This document shows, piece after piece, positions 1 through 7,571 of a stretch of DNA of 9,632 nucleotides; within the stretch, counting starts at the first letter, position 1; each line of letters begins with the position of its first letter. The position numbers and the translations under genes are program-made. Location: the NCBI GenBank assembly GCA_905200435.1, contig CAJKKJ010000013.1, forward strand, positions 1-9,632, written 5' to 3'. Under the pieces are notes generated by a model. The model did no database searches. It was not told the origin of the DNA and saw nothing but the letters and a program-made list of their open reading frames with translations. This DNA comes from an uncultured Bacillota bacterium (GTDB lineage Bacteria; Bacillota_I; Bacilli_A; RF39; UBA660).

Positions 1-1467
1 TAGCATAACACCATATTTTCTTCCTTCTTTAGCAACACGTTCAAAAATGTTATAACCAATTAAATATGAATCTTCATCATTTTTAACATATCTATGGGCT
101 TCTTCCAAAAATATATGAAATGGTATTGATGCTCTAGATTTTAAAGATTTAGAAAAATTAAATAGCATTTTTGTAAATATTTTAGTAACGGCTTTGGCAA
201 AATGATCATCTACTTCTTCTAAATTGAAGTTAATAATTTGAACCTTTTTATTACCATTTGATATTAAAGATGCAATATATTTTTCTCTAGTTATATAAGA
301 TGGAACTTTAAAATAATTTGAGTTTTCACCAATAACTAAAGCATGTAATTTTACTTTTAATGTAACAGCATCGCCATATGTTTGTTCATTTCTTAAAAAG
401 CCTTCACTAATTAAAGTAAATGATAAAGCTTGTTCAAAATCTTCTAAAGTATAGTATCCCATACTACTTGCTTCATATTTTTCAAGTTCTTCATCAATAA
501 ATCCTTGAATATATTGAGTAATTAAAACACTTTCACAGAAGTTTCCTGCTGTATCAATGATAAAGCATTCCCTAAATCTTCTTTGATAACCAACACCTTG
601 AATAATAGATTCTAAATTAAATTCTGGTGTTGAACAAGTTTGAATAATACTGAATATATCGTTTCTTTTAGAAGCAGATGTTTGGTTTGTATAAAGAATT
701 GTCATAATGGCTTTGGCAATTAAATGATTTTTATATTTATGAGCATCTTCGCCATTTTCAGCAAAGATTGCCACTAATTTTAATGCTCTTTCTAGAATAG
801 TTATTTGACCATGGTTAGTTGCGCCTAGTAATATTGCCATATCATCTACATCTAGTAGCCATAATGGTATATTTAATATTTCTCCTTCTGTATCATGTAA
901 ATTAGTAGTATAGTATTTAAAGTTTAGATTAACATTATACTTATTAATATCTCTAAAAGCATTATGATATTCGCCATAAGCATCAAATAAAAATATATTT
1001 GATCTAAATGGTAAGTATTCTTTATTATTGAAAACATTTTGTAGTAATCTTGCAACGCCGCATGATTTACCTGATCCTGTATTACCAAATATAGCCATAT
1101 GGTTACTAAATAAATCATTGTATTTTATTCTAACAGGACAATCATCGTAAAGTGGTGAATAACCAAGCAACATTGTATCATTACCTGATTCACCAACGAT
1201 CATGCGCATTTCACTTGAATCAATTGGTCTTATTTTACTTGTTAAACTAGGTTTTCTAATAACGCCACCAACAAATTTACCATTAACTATTTCACCTAGA
1301 AATGATATTTTAATTTCTTTATCACTTATATCATCTACTTCACCAAGTATTTGTTTTTTTTCATCTTCAAAAATAACATGTAAGTTCATTATATCACTTA
1401 CAACTGCGCCTTCAACTAGTGCGACTCTTGCTATATTATCCCCAATATATAATATTTTTCCAAACAT
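1..1467 (-). CDS. HerA/DUF87-type ATP-binding protein (3' end beyond window)
   Basis: The minus-strand frame is open for 489 codons from the ATG at 1467 to the left edge, so the C-terminus is missing. Residues 1 to about 95 look like the small beta-barrel (HAS-barrel) that precedes the motor in HerA proteins. A Walker A motif GNTGSGKS lies at residues 128-135, and a Walker B strand FHIFLEEAHR has its acidic pair at E455/E456. The visible part ends in FERVAKEGRKYG, typical of the HerA/FtsK-like DUF87 family just before its sensor and arginine-finger region. Known HerA proteins are hexameric DNA translocases, often paired with the nuclease NurA, and relatives occur in defence loci. No nuclease gene is visible here, so the partner is unknown. 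The gene starts three bases after the ylxM stop, in the same frame, with only a weak GTGAT-like ribosome site, so it probably depends on coupling to ylxM. The family call is secure; the exact role is not. Confidence 0.88.
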   Translation of the reverse strand, partial: MFGKILYIGDNIARVALVEGAVVSDIMNLHVIFEDEKKQILGEVDDISDKEIKISFLGEIVNGKFVGGVIRKPSLTSKIRPIDSSEMRMIVGESGNDTMLLGYSPLYDDCPVRIKYNDLFSNHMAIFGNTGSGKSCGVARLLQNVFNNKEYLPFRSNIFLFDAYGEYHNAFRDINKYNVNLNFKYYTTNLHDTEGEILNIPLWLLDVDDMAILLGATNHGQITILERALKLVAIFAENGEDAHKYKNHLIAKAIMTILYTNQTSASKRNDIFSIIQTCSTPEFNLESIIQGVGYQRRFRECFIIDTAGNFCESVLITQYIQGFIDEELEKYEASSMGYYTLEDFEQALSFTLISEGFLRNEQTYGDAVTLKVKLHALVIGENSNYFKVPSYITREKYIASLISNGNKKVQIINFNLEEVDDHFAKAVTKIFTKMLFNFSKSLKSRASIPFHIFLEEAHRYVKNDEDSYLIGYNIFERVAKEGRKYGVML

Positions 1468-1470
1468 AAA

Positions 1471-1761
1471 TCACATTATTTCTAATATTTTAGAAACCCT
1501 TTCATCCTCTATTTCTTTTAAATATTCTTTTATTTTTTCATCTCTTTTAATGATTCCAAGTTTATTTTCAAAATCTTCTAATTTCATTTCACAAGATTTT
1601 ATTAGCTTATGAACTGCATTTCTACTTACTTCATAGTTAGATGCTATTTCACTTAACGATAAATTTTCAAAATAGTATTCTTTAAAATATATCTGTTCTT
1701 TTTCGGTTAGTAGTGGACCATAATAATCAAATAGCTTATTATATTTTAATATATTATCCAT
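1471..1761 (-). CDS. ylxM: YlxM, UPF0122 helix-turn-helix SRP-associated protein
   Basis: This 96-residue protein matches the YlxM/UPF0122 family in length and layout. It has an N-terminal YYGPLLTEKEQ segment, then a sigma-70 region-4-like helix-turn-helix at about residues 34-58 (LSLSEIASNYEVSRNAVHKL), then a charged helical tail. In Firmicutes ylxM normally sits between ftsY and ffh, and its product is linked to the signal recognition particle, where work in streptococci indicates it modulates SRP function. Here ffh does not follow; a HerA-like ATPase does. The start ATG is supported by GGGGGA at 1768-1773, six bases upstream. The first eight bases (ATGGATAA) overlap the end of the preceding membrane-protein gene, so translation is probably coupled. 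The gene ends in TGA. Confidence 0.93.
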   Translation of the reverse strand: MDNILKYNKLFDYYGPLLTEKEQIYFKEYYFENLSLSEIASNYEVSRNAVHKLIKSCEMKLEDFENKLGIIKRDEKIKEYLKEIEDERVSKILEIM

Positions 1762-2053
1762 TAAATATCCCCCAAATTCCTGATATTATAAAGAATATAC
1801 CAAAAATTATATAAATAATTGTAAAATTTTTTCTTTTATATATTTTATAATTATTTAGCGCGAATATAAATAGAAGTAAACTGACTGAAAAATCAGATAG
1901 GAAATAGTATTTGCGCCCAATTAGATATGTATAAATAAATATGCCAATTGTTACTATAGTCATTAGTATTTGTAATAAAAATAGCCAATCTTTTATTTTG
2001 TAATCCCTTATTTTTTTTGTTACTTTATTACTTTCTGTATTACTTTTCATCAT
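1754..2053 (-). CDS. Small three-helix membrane protein, unknown function
   Basis: This 99-residue protein is not one I can assign to a named family. The N-terminus is polar and lysine-rich (residues 1-21). Three hydrophobic segments follow, at about 22-44, 49-67 and 76-97, with a short basic stretch (KIYKRK) between the second and third. It should therefore be an inner-membrane protein with very small loops. The ATG at 2053 is chosen because AGGTGA at 2059-2064 lies five bases upstream; the GTG at 2062 is inside that site and is unlikely to be the start, while the next ATG at 2050 is also possible. The start overlaps the end of ftsY by 14 bases and the end overlaps ylxM by eight, so it is a genuine operon member. 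Placement between ftsY and ylxM suggests, without proving, a link to membrane protein insertion. Confidence 0.8.
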   Translation of the reverse strand: MMKSNTESNKVTKKIRDYKIKDWLFLLQILMTIVTIGIFIYTYLIGRKYYFLSDFSVSLLLFIFALNNYKIYKRKNFTIIYIIFGIFFIISGIWGIFNG

Positions 2054-3014
2054 ATTTATCACCTAAATCTTTAAATAGTCCATATATATATGATTCAATA
2101 TCAAATGATTTTAAATCATTGTATCCTTCACCTAAACCAATATATTTGACTGGTATTTTTACTTCATCTTTGATAGCAAGAACAATTCCTCCCTTAGCGC
2201 TTCCATCTAATTTTGTTAAAACTATTCCTGTTATATCTGTTATTTCTTTGAAGTTTTTAGCTTGTGATATACCATTTTGACCAGTTGTTGCATCTAGTAC
2301 TAGTAATGTTTCATGTGGTGCGGATGGTATTATTTGTTTTATTACTTTGTTTATTTTAGCAAGTTCATTCATTAGATTAACTTTGTTTTGTAATCTTCCT
2401 GCTGTATCGATTAGTATTACATCATAGTCTTTTCCTTTTATTAATCCATCATAAACTACACTTGCGGGATCTGCCCCCTCTTTGTAATATACGTCTGCTC
2501 CAGACTTTCTACCCCATTCTTGGATTTGTTCAACTGCACCTGCTCTGAAGGTATCTCCTGCTATTAATAAAACTTTTTTGCCTTTTTGAACTAGTTGATA
2601 TGCTATTTTACCGATTGTTGTTGTTTTGCCAACTCCGTTTACACCAACAAACAATAATACTGTTTGACCTTCTTTATTGACATTTATTTTATTGGTTAAT
2701 ATATCTCCATCAACATATATGATAAACATTTCATCAACGATTATTTCTTTTAATTCTTCTGGGCTTGTTATTTTTTCTTCTTTTACTCTTTTCTTTAATT
2801 TGTCTACTAATTTCATTACTGTATCTACACCAATATCGGCCATGATAAGTATTTCTTCTAAATCATCAAAGTATTCATTTGTTAATTCTTTGTATTTTTT
2901 TGATAAGTTACCTAATTTTGATGTAAAATTACTTCTTGTTTTTTCTAAAGCTTTATCATATTCATTTACATCAGGTTTATTAAATATTTTCTTAAATTTG
3001 TCGAATATTCCCAT
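2040..3014 (-). CDS. ftsY: Signal recognition particle receptor FtsY
   Basis: FtsY is the SRP-receptor GTPase that docks Ffh-ribosome complexes at the inner membrane and hands them to SecYEG. The 324-residue protein has a short N-terminal region instead of the long acidic A domain of E. coli. An N domain follows (about 20-105), then the G domain. Visible GTPase motifs are the P-loop GVNGVGKTT (124-132), DTFRAGA (154-160), DTAGR (203-207), TKLDGSAKGG (267-276) and the closing GLGEGYNDLKSF (293-304), which is FtsY-like. The frame stays open 20 codons further upstream, but the ATG at 3014 is preferred because AGAGGT (3021-3026) sits six bases before it and MGIFDKFKK is the usual FtsY beginning. 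It is the first gene of the minus-strand operon and overlaps the next gene by 14 bases. Confidence 0.97.
   Translation of the reverse strand: MGIFDKFKKIFNKPDVNEYDKALEKTRSNFTSKLGNLSKKYKELTNEYFDDLEEILIMADIGVDTVMKLVDKLKKRVKEEKITSPEELKEIIVDEMFIIYVDGDILTNKINVNKEGQTVLLFVGVNGVGKTTTIGKIAYQLVQKGKKVLLIAGDTFRAGAVEQIQEWGRKSGADVYYKEGADPASVVYDGLIKGKDYDVILIDTAGRLQNKVNLMNELAKINKVIKQIIPSAPHETLLVLDATTGQNGISQAKNFKEITDITGIVLTKLDGSAKGGIVLAIKDEVKIPVKYIGLGEGYNDLKSFDIESYIYGLFKDLGDKYDEK
2059..2064 (-). promoter_or_regulatory. Ribosome binding site of the small membrane protein
   Basis: The minus strand reads AGGTGA here, inside the last codons of ftsY, five bases before the ATG at 2053. It decides the start over the GTG at 2062, which lies within the site itself. 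Being inside ftsY, it implies translation coupled to ftsY termination. Confidence 0.7.
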
Positions 3015-3032
3015 GTTTACACCTCTATAGTA

Positions 3033-3038
3033 ATTATA
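3033..3038 (-). promoter_or_regulatory. Possible -10 box for the ftsY operon
   Basis: The minus strand reads TATAAT 18 bases before the ftsY start codon. No good -35 hexamer lies at 16-18 bases. Initiation here would leave a leader of only about 12 bases, with the start site at the ribosome binding site, so the real promoter may be elsewhere in the gap. This is the only consensus -10 I see on this strand near the start codon. Confidence 0.3.
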
Positions 3039-3068
3039 ACCTATTTCCAAAGTAAATACCATATAAAC

Positions 3069-3097
3069 TTGCAAAAAACCTAAAAAAAGTATATAAT
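3069..3097 (+). promoter_or_regulatory. Sigma-A promoter of rnjA
   Basis: TTGCAA (3069-3074) and TATAAT (3092-3097) are separated by 17 bases, which is five of six and six of six matches to the housekeeping consensus at ideal spacing. Transcription would begin near 3104 and give a leader of about 30 bases. That leader carries AAAGGAGG, ending at about 3127, six bases before the rnjA ATG. Confidence 0.8.
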
Positions 3098-3133
3098 TAT
3101 ATAGTCGAAATTTTTTTAGAAAGGAGGAAATCT

Positions 3134-4792
3134 ATGAAAGAAACAAAAGTATTCGCTTTAGGTGGATTATGTGAAGTTGGTAAGAATATGTATGTTGTGT
3201 GTCATGATGATGAAATTATTATTGTTGATGCTGGTGTTATTTTCCCTGAAAGTGACATTAAAGGCGTTGATTATGTTATTCCTGATTATACTTTCTTGAA
3301 ACAAAATGAGAGTAAAATTAAGGCTTTATTTATAACTCATGGTCATGAAGATCATATTGGTGGTATTGTTTCTTTACTACAGTCTGTTAATGTTCCATAT
3401 ATTTATGCTCCTAATCAAGCATGTGGATTAATTAGAAAAAAAATTGCTGAAAAGAATATACCTTATAAGAATTTAATTGTTTATACTGAAAAAACTGTAG
3501 TTAAGACTAAATATTTTAATGTTGAATTTTTTATTACTACCCACTCTATACCTGATTCTCATGGTGTTTGTATTCATTCACCTAATGGTACAATTGTTGT
3601 TACGGGTGACTTTAAGTTTGATTTAACACCGATTGGACCTGTTGCGAATCTTCATAAGATGGCTAGTATTGGTCATAAGGGTGTTACGCTTTTGCTTAGT
3701 GATAGTACTAATGCTTTAAATCCTGGTATGAGTAAGTCTGAGTCTAAGGTTGATGAAGCTTTGAATGATATTTTTGATTCAACTGATAGTAGGATTATTA
3801 TTGCTACTTTTGCATCTAATATTTATAGGTTAAAGCATATTGTTGATACTTGTTATAAGAGGGGTAGAAAGATCGCTATTTTTGGTAGAAGTATGGAGAA
3901 TAATATTGAGATTTCTATTGAGGGTGGCTATATAAAACATAAGGATGTTTTTATTACTCCTGAGGAAGCTAATAGATTACCAAATAATAAGGTTTGTTTA
4001 TTGTGTACTGGTTCTCAGGGTGAACCATTAGCTGCTTTAACGAGAATCGCTGATGGTAGTCATAAACAGATTAAGATTCATGAAGGAGATACTGTTATAT
4101 TTTCGTCTTCGACTATTCCAGGTAATGCTCTTAGTATTTCGAGAACTATTAATAAGTTATATTTAAAGGGTGTTAATGTTTATACTAATACTTCTTTGAA
4201 TGATATTCATACTAGTGGGCATGGTAGTGAAGAAGAATTGAAGTTAATGTTGAGGTTAATTAAACCTAAGTATTTTATGCCAGCTCATGGTGAATATAGG
4301 ATGTTAAAAAGACATGCTGAGATTGCTCAGGAATGTGGTATTCCAGAGGAAAACACGTTTGTTTTAAATAATGGTGATGTTTTATCTATTTACAAGGGTG
4401 TTGTTAAGAGGGATGGCTTTGTTCCTGCTAATGATATTTATGTTGATGGTAATCGTTTGGGTGATGTTTCTAATTCTGTTATGAGAGATAGAAGATCAAT
4501 GAGTAATGATGGTATTGTTATTGCTTGTGCGACTATTTGTAATGATAAGTTATTGACTAAACCTAATATTACTACTAGGGGATTTGTTACTGTTAATGAG
4601 AGTGAAGATATTTTGAAGAATTTGGAAAATATTTGCTCTAGTATTGTTTTGAAATCGATTAAGAAAAATAAAAATGATATCAAAGCTGATATCATAACTA
4701 ATTTGTCTAATTATATTAAAACGGAAACTGGTAGAAATCCTATTATATTACCTATTATTACTGAAATAGAAGAAAAAGTAACTGTTAAATAA
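3134..4792 (+). CDS. rnjA: Ribonuclease J (beta-CASP metallo-beta-lactamase RNase)
   Basis: RNase J has both endonuclease and 5'-to-3' exonuclease activity and is central to mRNA decay and rRNA maturation in Firmicutes; it is cytoplasmic and zinc-dependent. At 552 residues the length is that of RNase J1/J2. Visible motifs are HGHEDH (69-74), the later metal ligands around SHG (H143) and TGDFKFD (D159), LSDSTN (from 189), the beta-CASP motif CTGSQGEP (291-298), TSGHGS (360-365) and PAHGEYRM with H385. All catalytic positions appear intact. A C-terminal domain of about 100 residues follows. Calling it J1 rather than J2 rests on the intact active site and is not certain. An AAAGGAGG site supports the start. 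The gene has its own promoter, is divergent from ftsY, and ends inside its own terminator hairpin. Confidence 0.97.
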   Translation: MKETKVFALGGLCEVGKNMYVVCHDDEIIIVDAGVIFPESDIKGVDYVIPDYTFLKQNESKIKALFITHGHEDHIGGIVSLLQSVNVPYIYAPNQACGLIRKKIAEKNIPYKNLIVYTEKTVVKTKYFNVEFFITTHSIPDSHGVCIHSPNGTIVVTGDFKFDLTPIGPVANLHKMASIGHKGVTLLLSDSTNALNPGMSKSESKVDEALNDIFDSTDSRIIIATFASNIYRLKHIVDTCYKRGRKIAIFGRSMENNIEISIEGGYIKHKDVFITPEEANRLPNNKVCLLCTGSQGEPLAALTRIADGSHKQIKIHEGDTVIFSSSTIPGNALSISRTINKLYLKGVNVYTNTSLNDIHTSGHGSEEELKLMLRLIKPKYFMPAHGEYRMLKRHAEIAQECGIPEENTFVLNNGDVLSIYKGVVKRDGFVPANDIYVDGNRLGDVSNSVMRDRRSMSNDGIVIACATICNDKLLTKPNITTRGFVTVNESEDILKNLENICSSIVLKSIKKNKNDIKADIITNLSNYIKTETGRNPIILPIITEIEEKVTVK

Positions 4793-4804
4793 GTTACTTT
4801 TTTT
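4773..4804 (+). terminator. Rho-independent terminator of rnjA
   Basis: The arms AAAAAGTAACT (4773-4783) and AGTTACTTTTT (4792-4802) pair perfectly over 11 bp around an 8-base loop, with the T-run continuing to 4804. The hairpin begins inside the last rnjA codons. The stop codon TAA (4790-4792) sits in the loop and the first base of the right arm. The stem is AT-rich, so efficiency is uncertain. Confidence 0.75.
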
Positions 4805-4810
4805 GTGATG

Positions 4811-4850
4811 TTATCAACATTCTTTTTATTATTTACTACTTTATCAACAT
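4811..4850. repeat. 10-bp direct repeat pair TTATCAACAT between rnjA and polA
   Basis: TTATCAACAT occurs at 4811-4820 and again at 4841-4850, exactly 30 bp apart, between the terminators of two convergent genes. The first nine bases differ at one position from the classic DnaA box TTATCCACA. No role can be assigned. The rest of the 129-bp gap (about 4851-4902) is AT-rich with nothing else I recognise. Confidence 0.5.
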
Positions 4851-4902
4851 TTCTATTCTATATACATTTTAACATTAAAATTTCGAAAAGTCATCAAAAA
4901 CT

Positions 4903-4928
4903 AAAAAAAAGTAACACAAAGTTACTTT
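4903..4928 (-). terminator. Rho-independent terminator of polA
   Basis: On the minus strand AAAGTAAC and GTTACTTT form an 8-bp stem (4921-4928 with 4908-4915) around a 5-base loop, followed by a T-run (4907 to 4903). The polA stop codon (4924-4922) lies within the first arm. The stem sequence is the same as the core of the rnjA terminator stem. Confidence 0.75.
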
Positions 4929-7474
4929 ACATTATACCAATTATCACCATAATCAACTTCTACTTTAAGAGGAACCTCTAGTTTACAAGTATTTTCCATC
5001 AAATCAGTTACTAATTTTTTAACAACATCAATTTCATCATTTGGAACATCAAAAATAAGTTCATCATGGACTTGAATAATCATTTTAGTTTTTAAATTTT
5101 TTTCAATAAGTTCTCTATCAATTTCAATCATCGCCTTTTTAATTATATCAGCGCTTGTTCCTTGAATTGGAGTATTAAGGGCGATTCTCTCACCTTGTTG
5201 TCTAATCATATAATTTGTATTCTTAAGTTCATCAATAGTTCTAATACGTCCAAACAAAGTTTTAACATAACCATTTTCATAAGCTTCTTTTTTCATATTA
5301 TCCATGTATTCTTTAATCCCCGGATAAGTATTCAAATAATTTTCAATAAATTCTTTGGCTTCTTTAGTACTAATGCCAACATTTTCAGCTAAGCCATATC
5401 CACTAATACCATATATAATACCAAAATTAACAGCTTTCGCGATTCTTCGCATATCTTTAGTTACATCTTCAATATTTACTTTAAAAATATCAGCTGCTGT
5501 TTTAGTATGAATATCTATACCATGTTTAAATGCTTCGATCATTGAATCAATAGATGCAATTGAACTAAGTATTCTAAGCTCTATTTGGGAATAATCACTA
5601 CTTAAAATTACTGAATCATTAGATGGTAGAAATGCTTTTCTAATCATTTTTCCATACTCATATCTAACAGGTATATTTTGAATATTTGGTTCAAGAGAAG
5701 ATAATCTTCCAGTTCTTGCTGTAACTTGACTATAAATAGTATGAATTTTACCATCTTCTATCGCATTAATAAGTCCTTCAATATAAGTAGAATATAATTT
5801 AGCAAGCATTCTATACTCAATGATTTCATCAATTATAGGATGAGTCCCTTTTAGTTTTGTCAAGACATCATTGGCAGTTGAATAACCATTTTGATTTTTT
5901 TTACCATGAGATAATCCTAATTCATCAAATAAAACTTCTCCTAATTGTTTAGGTGAATTAATATTAAATTCATGACCAACTAATGCATAAATATTTTTAG
6001 AAACTAAATCCATTTTATCAGTAATTTCTTTACCCATTTTTTCTAAAACATCACGACTAACATATACACCATTATATTCCATTCTACCTAGTACTTTGGT
6101 AAGGGGCAACTCAATATTTTCATATAAAGCGATTAAGTTTTTATTTTCTAATTCATTTAAAAATCTAGATTTTGTTTCATATAAGAATTTGGCTTTTAAA
6201 GCTGATGCTTTTGGAATATTACCTTCTTTCGAATAAATTTCATTTATTAAAGGTATATTATATCCCATATTATTAGCAAGTACCGCAATATCATCTTTTG
6301 TATTATATTCAAGTAAATAAGATGCAATCATTGTATCAAATGGCATAATAGAAAATTCAATATTTTCTTGTTTTAGAGAAACATATAATCTTTTTAAATC
6401 ATATGTTACATCAATTTTATTTAATATTTCTTTATTTTTAATTAAATTTTCAAAACTAATATAATATGCATTTGTTCCATCATATATTCCAGCACCTATT
6501 GGTTTTGTTTTAAAATAATTGAAATCTTTACTTTCTAGGTATAGTGCGATTTTATCATTTAATTTTATTTGCGAAATATCTTCTATTTCTTGATAATTTA
6601 ATATTGTTTCTTTTTTTGTTGTACTCTTTAAAAGTGAATAGAATTCTAATTCACTATATAGTTTATTTAATTCATCAATATTTGGTCCACTATAATATGT
6701 ATCTTCTAAATTAATTTCAAGTGGTACTTCTTTATAAATTGTCGCAAGTTCATATGAAAAATAAGCATTTTTTTTATCATTTTCTAATTTTTCTTTTGTT
6801 TTTCCTTTTATTTCATCTATATTTTCATATATTCCATTTAATGTTTTATATTCTTGTAATAGTTTTAATGCTCCCTTTTCACCTATTCCTTTTACTCCTG
6901 GTATATTATCTGAACTATCACCCATTAATGCTTTTAAATCTACTATATTTATTGGTTTAATACCATAATCTTTTTCAAATGTTTCTTCATTATATCTAAT
7001 TGATTCTCCACCTGATTTTAATAATTTAACATCAACATCTTCATTTATTAGTTGCAACAAATCTTTATCACTACTTATTATTGTTCCTTTGATATTTTCT
7101 TTATCGCAATAGGTTGAAAATGTACCAATTATATCATCTGCTTCATAGTTATCTATATCATACCATTTTAATCCCATTGCTGTTATTACTTCTTTTGCAA
7201 CTGGAAATTGTTTTTTTAATTCATCTGGTGTTTCTATTCTTCCACCTTTATAATCTTCATATTTTTCGTGTCTGAATGTTTTTCCCCTATCGAATGCAAC
7301 GATAACATAATTGGGTTTTTCTTCATCTATTATTTTGTTTATCATGTTTACTAATCCATATATTGCATTTGTTGGAAAGTTTTTTGAGTTTTTCATAAAG
7401 TTGCCACTATAAGCTGTTGCATAGTATGATCTGAATAATAAATTATTTCCATCTATCATTATTAAGTGTTTCAT
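4922..7474 (-). CDS. polA: DNA polymerase I (PolA) with degenerate 3'-5' exonuclease domain
   Basis: Pol I removes RNA primers by nick translation and fills gaps in excision repair. The 850-residue protein has the full three-domain layout. The 5' nuclease (1 to about 290) keeps its acidic residues: D8, D62, EADD at 111-114, SSDKD (D136, D138) and GDSSDN at 185-190, followed by the helix-hairpin-helix GVKGIGEKGA. The middle domain (about 300-450) has the 3'-5' exonuclease fold length, but exo I reads LYLESKDF where an active enzyme has DxE, and the exo III tyrosine-aspartate pattern is absent. Proofreading is therefore probably lost, as in Bacillus Pol I. The polymerase domain is intact: motif A SSDYSQIELR with D627, motif B RRIAKAVNFGIIYG with K680 and F684, and motif C QVHDE with D804 and E805. 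F684 is at the position that disfavours dideoxynucleotides. The start has AAGGAG eight bases upstream. Confidence 0.98.
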   Translation of the reverse strand: MKHLIMIDGNNLLFRSYYATAYSGNFMKNSKNFPTNAIYGLVNMINKIIDEEKPNYVIVAFDRGKTFRHEKYEDYKGGRIETPDELKKQFPVAKEVITAMGLKWYDIDNYEADDIIGTFSTYCDKENIKGTIISSDKDLLQLINEDVDVKLLKSGGESIRYNEETFEKDYGIKPINIVDLKALMGDSSDNIPGVKGIGEKGALKLLQEYKTLNGIYENIDEIKGKTKEKLENDKKNAYFSYELATIYKEVPLEINLEDTYYSGPNIDELNKLYSELEFYSLLKSTTKKETILNYQEIEDISQIKLNDKIALYLESKDFNYFKTKPIGAGIYDGTNAYYISFENLIKNKEILNKIDVTYDLKRLYVSLKQENIEFSIMPFDTMIASYLLEYNTKDDIAVLANNMGYNIPLINEIYSKEGNIPKASALKAKFLYETKSRFLNELENKNLIALYENIELPLTKVLGRMEYNGVYVSRDVLEKMGKEITDKMDLVSKNIYALVGHEFNINSPKQLGEVLFDELGLSHGKKNQNGYSTANDVLTKLKGTHPIIDEIIEYRMLAKLYSTYIEGLINAIEDGKIHTIYSQVTARTGRLSSLEPNIQNIPVRYEYGKMIRKAFLPSNDSVILSSDYSQIELRILSSIASIDSMIEAFKHGIDIHTKTAADIFKVNIEDVTKDMRRIAKAVNFGIIYGISGYGLAENVGISTKEAKEFIENYLNTYPGIKEYMDNMKKEAYENGYVKTLFGRIRTIDELKNTNYMIRQQGERIALNTPIQGTSADIIKKAMIEIDRELIEKNLKTKMIIQVHDELIFDVPNDEIDVVKKLVTDLMENTCKLEVPLKVEVDYGDNWYNVK

Positions 7475-7492
7475 TTTTTCATCTCCTTTTAT

Positions 7493-7521
7493 ATTTTAAC
7501 ATATTTTTCGATATTTTTCTA
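7493..7521 (-). promoter_or_regulatory. Candidate polA promoter
   Basis: On the minus strand TAGAAA (7521-7516) and TAAAAT (7498-7493) are 17 bases apart, and a TG one base before the -10 makes it an extended type. The -35 matches consensus at four of six. The predicted start site falls at the ribosome binding site (7488-7483), which is a concern. A second weak -10, TACAAT (7526-7521), would give a longer leader. Confidence 0.35.
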
Positions 7522-7550
7522 TTGTACTTTTAATTTTTAAATGATATAAT
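7522..7550 (+). promoter_or_regulatory. Extended -10 promoter for the small membrane protein and 5-FCL
   Basis: TTGTAC (7522-7527) and TATAAT (7545-7550) are separated by 17 bases, with TG at 7542-7543 giving a TGnTATAAT extended -10. Transcription would start near 7557 and so close to the ribosome site that the leader is short. Its -35 directly abuts the candidate -35 of polA on the other strand. Confidence 0.65.
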
Positions 7551-7556
7551 TGTTTT

Positions 7557-7566
7557 AAGGATGTGA
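7557..7566 (+). promoter_or_regulatory. Ribosome binding site that selects a TTG start
   Basis: AAGGATGTGA differs at one base from the full anti-16S complement AAGGAGGTGA and lies five bases before the TTG at 7572. The in-frame GTG at 7563 falls inside this site and is therefore an unlikely start. Confidence 0.6.
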
Positions 7567-7571
7567 TTGTT

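Noticed and set aside
1..1467. Anti-phage HerA defence system
   Set aside because: No SIR2, NurA or other defence partner is visible and the surroundings are housekeeping genes; the downstream side is outside the window, so this cannot be settled here.
1202..1612. 136-codon plus-strand open frame
   Set aside because: It lies antisense to the ATPase and ylxM, is serine/isoleucine-rich as expected of an antisense shadow, and matches no family. Other antisense frames (such as 2017-2280, 2677-3030, 4438-4695, 5162-5392, 6721-6960, 7496-7690, 8392-8589) were left out for the same reason.
4811..4850. Replication origin or DnaA-box cluster
   Set aside because: Only two copies, each with a mismatch at a conserved position, no dnaA or dnaN nearby, and the site sits between two terminators.
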